In this document: positions 1 through 5,529 of the stretch, piece after piece
How positions within the stretch are numbered: position 1 is the first letter of the stretch
How the letters are laid out: every line of letters begins with the position of its first letter
Source: CAIXTV01 sp037144095
GTDB taxonomy: Bacteria; Bacteroidota; Bacteroidia; Bacteroidales; CAIXTV01
Assembly: GCA_037144095.1 (NCBI GenBank)
Contig: JBAWXL010000218.1
Location: forward strand, 1 to 8,048
Direction of reading: 5' to 3'
Length of the DNA: 8,048 nt
Notes under the pieces: model-generated
What the model saw: only the letters and a program-made list of their open reading frames with translations
The model's database searches: none
What the model was told of the DNA's origin: nothing
Made by a program: the position numbers and the translations under genes

Positions 1-24
1 TAGGGGCGGGGTTCACCCCCGCCC
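1..24 (+). repeat. REP-like hairpin, unit 1 (direct, cut by left edge)
   Basis: TAG at 1-3 (a G just off the edge would complete GTAG) is followed directly by an 8-bp perfect stem, GGGCGGGG (4-11) pairing with CCCCGCCC (17-24), around the loop TTCAC (12-16). It has the same layout as the unit at 48-72, with one stem base pair changed on both sides (G-C here, A-T there). It lies inside the transposase reading frame. Confidence 0.7.
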
Positions 25-347
25 ATGTTGCCCCAAACGACCAAATCGTAGGGGCAGGGTTCACCCCTGCCCATGATGATAATGGACAATCATTGGACAA
101 ATGGGCAACCGCAAGGGTTGCCCCTACGATCGCCCCAACGATTGGCAATATTGTCGGGGCATACAAATCGTTGGTTGTAAATGAATGTTTGAAAATATTT
201 AAATCGAATGATGAAATAATGGGAAAATTGTGGCAACGCAATTTTTATGAACACATCATCCGAATTGAACAATCATATCAACAAATTTCAAATTATATCA
301 TCAATAACCCCGCGAATTGGGGAAATGACAGGTTTTATATTGCATAA
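3..347 (+). CDS. REP-associated tyrosine transposase (RAYT, Y1_Tnp-like), C-terminal part, cut by left edge
   Basis: The frame is open from the first complete codon at position 3 to a TAA at 345-347, so the gene begins outside the window; the TTG at 93 is not needed as a start. The last ~60 residues carry the tail typical of RAYT proteins of the IS200/Y1 superfamily: VGAYKSL, then KLWQRNFYEHIIR, then SYQQISNYIINNPANW. Known RAYTs are single-strand DNA nucleases that recognise REP hairpins and are thought to mobilise them; the HUH catalytic motif would lie in the missing N-terminal part. The segment before VGAYKSL is made of translated REP repeats (VGAGFTPAH, seen twice as GAGFTPAH, and later ATARVAPTI). 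Such insertions do not belong to the core fold, so it cannot be told from here whether the protein is active. The domain assignment is fairly sure; activity is unknown. Confidence 0.72.
   Translation, partial: GAGFTPAHVAPNDQIVGAGFTPAHDDNGQSLDKWATARVAPTIAPTIGNIVGAYKSLVVNECLKIFKSNDEIMGKLWQRNFYEHIIRIEQSYQQISNYIINNPANWGNDRFYIA
48..72 (+). repeat. REP-like hairpin, unit 2 (direct)
   Basis: GTAG at 48-51 adjoins an 8-bp perfect stem, GGGCAGGG (52-59) with CCCTGCCC (65-72), around the loop TTCAC (60-64). A GTAG tetranucleotide at the 5' foot of a hairpin is the hallmark of REP elements recognised by RAYT proteins. The unit begins 48 nt (16 codons) after unit 1, so the host frame is kept. Confidence 0.75.
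103..127 (-). repeat. REP-like hairpin, unit 3 (inverted)
   Basis: Read on the minus strand this is GTAG (127-124) followed by an 8-bp stem, GGGCAACC (123-116) with GGTTGCCC (110-103), and a 5-nt loop. The 12-nt box ATCGTAGGGGCA at 45-56 recurs as an exact reverse complement at 119-130, so units 2 and 3 form a head-to-head pair like the BIME arrangement of enterobacterial REPs. The stem bases differ from units 1 and 2 but pairing is preserved. Confidence 0.72.
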
Positions 348-467
348 ATTGAGGAAATCATTTTTTTGTTGTGAGAATATTATTTGTTCTAATTATTAGG
401 GATATTCATATTTTCCACTTTGGAATATTTGATCCTTAGCACCTTCTTGCTAAACAACCCCATCAGC
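348..467. other. Convergent intergenic gap
   Basis: This AT-rich gap separates the transposase stop from the stop of the minus-strand membrane protein gene. It holds a T-run at 361-367 with no GC-rich stem directly before it, and a small perfect hairpin, TTAGCA (436-441) with TGCTAA (448-453). The hairpin lies just past the end of the minus-strand gene and might help end that transcript, but no U-rich tail follows it, so it is not called a terminator. Confidence 0.4.
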
Positions 468-1436
468 TTATTTATCCCTCACCATCAAATATCTATTGAA
501 TTTTGCGTCCGACATTTTTGCAGTGAAATAAGCAAAACCCCAGGTGACTAGGAAGGCGAAAATCACCCTGATGAGCAGCACTCCGCTCCAATGCCCGCCC
601 AGCGACATCACTAAAATGGTGTCTTCAAACACACTATGACAAAGCCCCATCAGCAGCATGGCATGAAATATTTCGCGTTTGGTGATTTCCGATTTTTTCG
701 ACTCCTTAATAATCATGGCTCCGCCATACGAGATACCCAATGTGAGACCAATGATGGTGATGGTGATGGCGTGCTCGCCAATGCCCAGTAGACGTAAGGG
801 TTTCGACAAGAGTTTGGTCATCAGATCGACCAAACCTATGCTTTTGAGTATTTTTATTAGCGTCACCAATGAGAGTATCATCACAAACACAAAAAAGTAA
901 TTTTTCAACTGCCCCACAGCCCATTCCATAAGGGTTTCGTTGGGTGGTACCACAAATTTGCTGGCAAACGACAGGGTGGTGTCTTGCAGCAAGTGAAAGC
1001 TCGAGTAGATTAAATGCAAAATAAGTCCAAGAATAAAACCAAAGCCAAAACGCAATAGAAACATCACCACTAATTTGATGCCGGATTTGCGGGCAATCAC
1101 CAATTCTATTAAAAAGGTGTGAGCCACCAGCATCATGGTGGTGAGAGTGGTTATTTGAGCCACAGTGAGCGTGGCAGTTTGCGGAATAGAAAGCATGGCA
1201 ATGATGCCACCGTAGAGATTTGAAAGCATTCCCGTAGCCCACACTATGCCCATTTCGCCAGGCAAACCCGTCAGATGCATCAAAGGAGCAAGCCCAAGGC
1301 CTATATAATAAATCAATCCTGTGGCTTGTATGATTTTTACGAAAACCGAAACCGGAATCATGATCTTAAAAAGCATCAGGCTCAGTTGCAGCGCTTCGGC
1401 TAACACTTCTTTGAAAATATCTTTTATAAGCAACAC
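468..1436 (-). CDS. Nucleoside-recognition (Gate) domain integral membrane protein, duplicated halves
   Basis: This 322-residue, very hydrophobic protein has about eight or nine likely membrane segments (around residues 18-36, 40-55, 63-82, 97-115, 120-145, 178-198, 222-243, 258-280 and 284-304). It resembles the Gate/nucleoside-recognition family, which includes SpmA/SpmB-like and transporter-associated proteins; the substrate is unknown and no transport role can be proved from sequence. Two halves repeat a pattern: YGG at 75-77 then His106-x4-Glu111, and YGG at 237-239 then His267-x3-Glu271. The GTG at 1436 is chosen as start because an in-frame TAA, which is also the mtgA stop, lies two codons upstream; TTG one codon later or Met21 are alternatives. 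It begins 6 nt after mtgA ends, so the two are probably co-transcribed. The family call is fairly sure; the function is open. Confidence 0.75.
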   Translation of the reverse strand: MLLIKDIFKEVLAEALQLSLMLFKIMIPVSVFVKIIQATGLIYYIGLGLAPLMHLTGLPGEMGIVWATGMLSNLYGGIIAMLSIPQTATLTVAQITTLTTMMLVAHTFLIELVIARKSGIKLVVMFLLRFGFGFILGLILHLIYSSFHLLQDTTLSFASKFVVPPNETLMEWAVGQLKNYFFVFVMILSLVTLIKILKSIGLVDLMTKLLSKPLRLLGIGEHAITITIIGLTLGISYGGAMIIKESKKSEITKREIFHAMLLMGLCHSVFEDTILVMSLGGHWSGVLLIRVIFAFLVTWGFAYFTAKMSDAKFNRYLMVRDK

Positions 1437-1442
1437 AGCAGA

Positions 1443-2153
1443 TTATTTGAATTTAATTCTTCCCACTTGAGCCATGCGATTGATAATCCAACGCTGGTGC
1501 AGCGCAATGCGGGCAGAGGGCTTCACCGGATTGAAAAGCCGCGGATTGGGCAAAATAGACGCAATGGCAGCCGCTTCGCTCACACTCAGTCTAGAGGCAG
1601 GCTTTTTATAATAAGTCATTGAAGCTTCTTCGGCACCATAAACGCCGTCGCCCATTTCGATGATGTTCAGATACACCTCCAAAATTCGCTTTTTGCTCCA
1701 CATCAATTCAATCAGGAAAGTGAAATAGGCTTCAAATCCCTTTCTAATGTATGAACGCGAGGGCCAAAGGAACACATTTTTGGCAGTTTGTTGCGAAATA
1801 GTGCTGGCACCTTTCACTTTTCTTCCCTTTTTATTCGAATCATAAGCCTGTTTTATAGCATCCCAATCAAAACCATGATGCTCTAAAAACTTATTGTCTT
1901 CCGATGAAATTACAGCCACTAAGAGGTTTGGCGAAATATTGTCAATCGAAACCCATTTCTTATGAATTTGCATGGGTTTACCGTCGAATTTTTGCTCTAC
2001 TGCCCTAATAATCATCAATGGCGAGAAAGGAGGGTTGACAAACTTAAACAACAGAACCGATAAAAAACTAAGAAGAAGAAAGCCCAAAATAACCCAAAGA
2101 ATTATCCTTAAAAGCCTTCCGAAGAATTTTTTATTTAATTTAAACTTACCCAT
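1443..2153 (-). CDS. mtgA: Monofunctional biosynthetic peptidoglycan transglycosylase (GT51)
   Basis: This protein polymerises lipid II into glycan strands at the outer face of the inner membrane, without the transpeptidase domain of class A PBPs. The 236 residues fit MtgA. A short basic N terminus is followed by one membrane anchor (about 14-36) and a GT51 domain. Visible motifs are SSEDNKFLEHHGFD (Glu85 the expected catalytic glutamate), GASTISQQTAKN (115-126), and IELMWSKKRILEVYLN with Glu149 matching the second conserved glutamate, then EMGDGVYGAEEAS and the AAAIASILPNP region. ATG at 2153 is preferred; a TTG five codons upstream (2168) would add residues overlapping the likely -7 box. 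It is divergent from bamD across 80 bp and is followed 6 nt later by the Gate-domain gene. The family assignment is firm. Confidence 0.93.
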   Translation of the reverse strand: MGKFKLNKKFFGRLLRIILWVILGFLLLSFLSVLLFKFVNPPFSPLMIIRAVEQKFDGKPMQIHKKWVSIDNISPNLLVAVISSEDNKFLEHHGFDWDAIKQAYDSNKKGRKVKGASTISQQTAKNVFLWPSRSYIRKGFEAYFTFLIELMWSKKRILEVYLNIIEMGDGVYGAEEASMTYYKKPASRLSVSEAAAIASILPNPRLFNPVKPSARIALHQRWIINRMAQVGRIKFK

Positions 2154-2165
2154 AAAATCAGTTTG

Positions 2166-2173
2166 CAAAGTAA
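2166..2173 (-). promoter_or_regulatory. Possible -7 box for mtgA
   Basis: On the minus strand TTACTTTG matches seven of eight positions of the Bacteroidetes -7 consensus TAnnTTTG. It lies 12 nt before the preferred mtgA ATG, so transcription would start only a few bases before the gene. A clear -33 TTTG is not seen at the expected distance. Inference from consensus only. Confidence 0.35.
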
Positions 2174-2221
2174 CATAAAATATCTGAAAAGAATTTTCGT
2201 TAAAGAAAGCATTAAATTTTG

Positions 2222-2229
2222 TAATTTTG
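2222..2229 (+). promoter_or_regulatory. Likely -7 promoter box for bamD operon
   Basis: TAATTTTG is a perfect match to the Bacteroidetes housekeeping -7 consensus TAnnTTTG. A weak -33-like TTTTCG lies at 2194-2199, 22 nt upstream. Only four bases (CCGC) separate the box from the bamD ATG, so the predicted transcript start falls at or very close to the start codon, implying a leaderless or nearly leaderless mRNA. No Shine-Dalgarno could fit in such a leader. Confidence 0.5.
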
Positions 2230-2233
2230 CCGC

Positions 2234-3040
2234 ATGATAAAAAAGACTCTTATTTTTCTCATTATAATAGCTTCTTTCAGCTATTCCTGCGATAGATATA
2301 AAAAAATTCTGAAAGGAACCGATAAGGAGCTTAAATATGAAACTGCCGTAAAATTATATAAACAGCAGAATTATACTTCAGCCCTTCAGTTTTTTGAAGA
2401 ACTAATTACGCTTTTCCGAGGAACTGATAAAGCTGAAATGGTGTACTACTATTATGCTTATTCCTATTACGGAACAGGCGATAATATGATGGCAAGCTTT
2501 CATTTTAAGAACTTTAGCAAACTGTTTCCGGGTAGCAAATATTCAGAGGAATGCGCCTATATGTCTGCCTATTGCAAATACAATGATGCTCCGGGCTATT
2601 CGCTCGATCAGAGTGCAACGATAGAAGCCATCAACGAACTTCAGCTTTTTGCTAATCTTTACCCAAAAAGCGATAAAATGCAGAAATGCAACGAATTGAT
2701 TGATGAGCTCAGAAATCGTTTGGCGAAAAAATATTACGATTTGGCTGTGTTATATTATCGTATTTCGAGCTACAATGCTGCCATTATTTCTTTTAATAAT
2801 CTTTTAAAAGAATATCCTGAAACCACTTATAGAGAAGAATCAATGCTTTTTCTGATAAAATCGAACTTCTACTATGCTCAAAATAGCATTGATGAGAAAA
2901 AGTTAGAACGATTCAATTCGGCATTAGATGCCTACAACACTTTTACAACTTCATTTCCCGTGACTAAATTTAAAAAAGAAGCTGAAAGTGTGTACAACAA
3001 TACAATTAAAGAAATTAATAAACTTAAAAAAAGTAATTAA
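2234..3040 (+). CDS. bamD: Outer membrane protein assembly factor BamD (lipoprotein)
   Basis: BamD is the essential lipoprotein partner of BamA in the BAM complex, which folds beta-barrel proteins into the outer membrane. This 268-residue protein has a lipoprotein signal peptide (KK at 3-4, hydrophobic 6-15, lipobox SYSC with Cys19), then YKKILKGTDKELKYETAVKLY, the usual opening of Bacteroidetes BamD. Tandem TPR-like helical pairs rich in Tyr, Ala and Phe follow over about 35-120 and 165-260, each with the Y-P-x-(S/T)-x-Y spacing of BamD/YfiO proteins. Tyr at -2 makes the lipobox slightly loose, and Asp follows Cys19; the enterobacterial +2 retention rule may not apply here. The ATG is supported by the signal peptide directly after it. 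It leads a tight plus-strand cluster, ending 2 nt before rpoZ. Confidence 0.9.
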   Translation: MIKKTLIFLIIIASFSYSCDRYKKILKGTDKELKYETAVKLYKQQNYTSALQFFEELITLFRGTDKAEMVYYYYAYSYYGTGDNMMASFHFKNFSKLFPGSKYSEECAYMSAYCKYNDAPGYSLDQSATIEAINELQLFANLYPKSDKMQKCNELIDELRNRLAKKYYDLAVLYYRISSYNAAIISFNNLLKEYPETTYREESMLFLIKSNFYYAQNSIDEKKLERFNSALDAYNTFTTSFPVTKFKKEAESVYNNTIKEINKLKKSN

Positions 3041-3042
3041 AT

Positions 3043-3375
3043 ATGGACTATAAAAAGATTAAATGTGGCAGTCTTGCTGTAACCAGAAACTTAGGAGATT
3101 TATCGGCAAAAGTTGGTAATCTATACGAAAGTGTTTCAATTATATCGAAACGTGCAAATCAAATTTCTTTATCAATCAAGGAAGAGCTACACCAAAAAAT
3201 TTCTGAATTTCAAACTTCTAATGATAACCTAGAAGAAATATTTGAAAACAGAGAACAAATTGAAATAGCACGTTTTTACGAACAACTTCCAAAACCAACT
3301 TTGCTTGCCATACACGAATTTATGCACGATCAGGTATATTTTCGTAATCCGGCAGGCGATGATAACGCATTTTAA
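3043..3375 (+). CDS. rpoZ: DNA-directed RNA polymerase subunit omega (Bacteroidetes form)
   Basis: Omega is a small core RNA polymerase subunit that helps fold and hold beta prime. The 110-residue product fits the Bacteroidetes Rpb6/omega family: an N-terminal NLGDLSAKVGNLYESVSIISKRAN stretch (about 16-38), corresponding to the omega N-F-E-L-V-L-x-A-x-x-R-A-x-Q core, then a helical acidic region and a C terminus (FYEQLPKPTLLAIHEF, about 78-93) seen in homologues of this phylum. It starts 2 nt after bamD and sits 29 nt before coaBC, the same rpoZ-coaBC pairing common in bacteria, which supports the call. Sequence identity to proteobacterial omega is low, so context and length carry part of the weight. 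Confidence 0.82.
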   Translation: MDYKKIKCGSLAVTRNLGDLSAKVGNLYESVSIISKRANQISLSIKEELHQKISEFQTSNDNLEEIFENREQIEIARFYEQLPKPTLLAIHEFMHDQVYFRNPAGDDNAF

Positions 3376-3404
3376 ATTAACTACTGCCGAAAAATCTTTT
3401 TTCA

Positions 3405-4613
3405 ATGCTGGCAGGAAAAAAAATCATATTAGGAATTAGTGGCGGAATAGCTGCTTATAAAACATTATTTTTAATTCGGCTACTCAAAAAAGCAGGCGCT
3501 GAAGTTAGAGTAGTTGCAACAAAAAACGCATTTGAATTTGTAACCAAAGTTACCTTAGAAACCCTTTCAAAGGAAAAAGTATATAGCGATGTCTTTGCTT
3601 CCGAAAATGACTATTCAACTGAGCATGTGTCGCTAACAGATTGGGGCGATGTCTTAGTGGTGGCTCCTGCTACTGGAAATATTATTGGAAAATTTGCTCA
3701 TGCAATTGCTGATGATGCCCTATCAACCACCTTTTTAGCTTTCGATAAGCCTGTATTTATTGCACCTGCAATGAATACAAAAATGTATCAAAACCCTGCT
3801 ATGTTGGATGCTATCAATCTTCTCCGTCAAAGAAAAATCAATATTATTGAGCCAACCGAAGGAATGTTGGCTTGCGGCTATGAAGGAAAGGGTAGGATGG
3901 AAGAACCAGAAATGATTTTTGATGTTATAAAGAAGCATTTTTCTGAAGCATTGAAATTTCACGGCAATACGGTTTTGCTAACCGCAGGACCTACCATAGA
4001 ACCTATCGACCCAGTTCGTTTTATAAGTAACCATTCATCCGGATTTATGGGCTATTCACTGGCAAATGAGTTTGCCAATCAAGGTGCAAATGTCATATTA
4101 ATAAGTGGTCCACTAGCAAAGCCTATTCCAGTTCATTCAAATATTAAAAAACTGGAAATAAACACTGCGAAAGAGATGCTTGAAGCTGTTTCTGCTGAAT
4201 TTAACAAAGTGGATATATGCATCATGGCAGCAGCTGTTGCTGATTATACTCCTGTAAATCTTTTTTATAAGAAGATAAAAAAGAAAACGGATACACTGAA
4301 TTTAAAACTTACTTCTACCACAGATATCCTAAAAGAAATGGGGGAAAAGAAAAAGAATCAAATACTCGTTGGATTTGCACTCGAAACAGATAATGAAATT
4401 AAGAATGCGATAAAAAAGTTGCATACTAAAAACCTTGATTTCATCGTTCTTAATTCACTAAAAGATGAAGGTGCAGGATTTGGAACTTCGACCAATAAAA
4501 TTACTATTATTGACCGAAATGAAAACAAGTATTTTTATCCTTTAAAACAAAAAAGCGAAGTTGCTTCTGATATAATCAACTTTTTATTTGATAAGTATAT
4601 CAACCTTAAATAA
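3405..4613 (+). CDS. coaBC: Bifunctional phosphopantothenoylcysteine decarboxylase / phosphopantothenate-cysteine ligase
   Basis: CoaBC performs two steps of coenzyme A synthesis: CoaB joins cysteine to 4'-phosphopantothenate using CTP, and CoaC (FMN-dependent) decarboxylates the product to 4'-phosphopantetheine. The 402 residues are a normal length. The CoaC half (about 1-180) shows GISGGIAAYK (10-19), catalytic His74 in EHVSLTDWGD, PAMNTKMY with Asn124, and Cys157 in the GMLACGYEGKGRM flap; each is one position from the E. coli residue. The CoaB half shows LLTAGPTIEPIDPVRFISN with Asn209, AAAVADYTP (275-283), the KKIKKK lysines near 289-294, and GFALET (323-328). Phe214 occupies the place of the usual Lys in the SSGKMG motif. 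It lies between rpoZ and the DUF4835 gene (gaps 29 and 13 nt). Assignment is firm. Confidence 0.95.
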   Translation: MLAGKKIILGISGGIAAYKTLFLIRLLKKAGAEVRVVATKNAFEFVTKVTLETLSKEKVYSDVFASENDYSTEHVSLTDWGDVLVVAPATGNIIGKFAHAIADDALSTTFLAFDKPVFIAPAMNTKMYQNPAMLDAINLLRQRKINIIEPTEGMLACGYEGKGRMEEPEMIFDVIKKHFSEALKFHGNTVLLTAGPTIEPIDPVRFISNHSSGFMGYSLANEFANQGANVILISGPLAKPIPVHSNIKKLEINTAKEMLEAVSAEFNKVDICIMAAAVADYTPVNLFYKKIKKKTDTLNLKLTSTTDILKEMGEKKKNQILVGFALETDNEIKNAIKKLHTKNLDFIVLNSLKDEGAGFGTSTNKITIIDRNENKYFYPLKQKSEVASDIINFLFDKYINLK

Positions 4614-4626
4614 ATAGAGAATTAAT

Positions 4627-5526
4627 ATGTATAAAAAAATATTTTCAATTATATTATTCATGCTTTTGTTCAGAATTGTTTCTGCGCAAGAGTTCAATTG
4701 CAGTATAAATGTAGTCTCTCCACAGGTGCAAGGGACAGACAAAGACATTTACGAGAAAATGCAGAAGGCTTTGTATGAATTTGTAAATAACAGAAAATGG
4801 ACAAATTACGCCTTTAAAGTTGAAGAAAGAATTGAATGCACCATGATGATTACCATCTCTGAAAGAATATCTTCAGATGAATATAAAGGAACCATGAATC
4901 TTCAACTCAGGCGCCCTGTTTTCAATTCGTCCTATAACACAAGTTTGTTCAATAATATTGACAAGGATATTCAATTTTCTTATATCGAAAATCAAGCACT
5001 CGATTTTGATGATAATGCCTACACATCTAGTCTTACCTCTTTAATTGCTTACTATTTAAACTTCTTTTTAGGACTTGAATTCGATACATATTCTCCAAAA
5101 GGAGGAACTGTATTTTTTGAAAAAGCTCAGAACATTGTGAACTTATCGCAAAATGCCACTGAAAAGGGCTGGAAATCCTACGAAAATCAAAAAAATCGTT
5201 ATTGGCTGGTTGAAAATGCTCTGAACAGTGAATATTCTGACATGAGAGTTGCAATGTATAAATATCATCGTCTTGGATTAGATGCCATGTTTGATAATGT
5301 AGATGTAAGCCGCTCAGTTATTTTAGATGCATTGGATTTGTTTAAGAAAACCAATAATGAGAAGTCAGGGCTCATACTTATGCAGGTTATTATGTATTCA
5401 AAAGCCGATGAATTAGTAAATATTTTCTCAATGGGTTCGTCAACCGACAAGACCAAAGCTTACAACATCTTAAAAGAAATCGATCCGGGTAATTTAAGTA
5501 AATACTCAAAAATTACGGCTAACTAA
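4627..5526 (+). CDS. DUF4835 family secreted protein (PorD-type, putative type IX secretion component)
   Basis: The 299-residue product has a Sec signal peptide: KK at 3-4, hydrophobic 5-18, and a likely signal peptidase I cut in IVSA|QEF after Ala20. The mature protein opens with FNCSINV, and the region DIYEKMQKALYEFVNNRKWTNYAF and VEERIECTM is typical of DUF4835, a Bacteroidetes family of about 300 residues that some genome annotations label type IX secretion protein PorD. That link is recalled, not proved here. Cys25 and Cys71 in these conserved parts could form a periplasmic disulphide. No membrane segment is evident after the signal, and there is no lipobox, so a soluble periplasmic or outer-membrane-associated protein is expected. 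It lies 13 nt after coaBC and 3 nt before recN. The family is fairly sure; its biochemical role is unknown. Confidence 0.8.
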   Translation: MYKKIFSIILFMLLFRIVSAQEFNCSINVVSPQVQGTDKDIYEKMQKALYEFVNNRKWTNYAFKVEERIECTMMITISERISSDEYKGTMNLQLRRPVFNSSYNTSLFNNIDKDIQFSYIENQALDFDDNAYTSSLTSLIAYYLNFFLGLEFDTYSPKGGTVFFEKAQNIVNLSQNATEKGWKSYENQKNRYWLVENALNSEYSDMRVAMYKYHRLGLDAMFDNVDVSRSVILDALDLFKKTNNEKSGLILMQVIMYSKADELVNIFSMGSSTDKTKAYNILKEIDPGNLSKYSKITAN

Positions 5527-5529
5527 ATC

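Noticed and set aside
1..130. A possible CRISPR array, because of short GC-rich repeated units.
   Set aside because: Only three units, in mixed orientation, with unequal spacers and diverging stems; they fit REP hairpins, not CRISPR repeats.
90..272. A 60-codon minus-strand frame across the REP region.
   Set aside because: It is antisense to the clear RAYT tail and has no recognisable features of its own.
308..367. CCCC/GGGG hairpin (308-311 with 319-322) plus the T-run at 361-367 as a terminator for the transposase gene.
   Set aside because: The stem is only 4 bp, lies inside the coding region, and is about 40 nt from the T-run.
348..467. A small RNA or tRNA gene in the convergent gap.
   Set aside because: No cloverleaf, promoter box or strong hairpin could be found; only one 6-bp hairpin is present.
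706..1242. A 178-codon minus-strand frame with a run of six histidines that looks metal-binding.
   Set aside because: It lies wholly within the Gate-domain gene in another frame; the His run is the CATCAC hexanucleotide repeat (about 751-768) read out of frame, and the real frame reads ITITII in a membrane helix.
3384..3414. Inverted CTGCC (3384-3388) and GGCAG (3410-3414) enclosing the coaBC start, possibly a translation-control hairpin.
   Set aside because: A 5-bp stem with a 21-nt loop is too weak and expected by chance; nothing else supports regulation.
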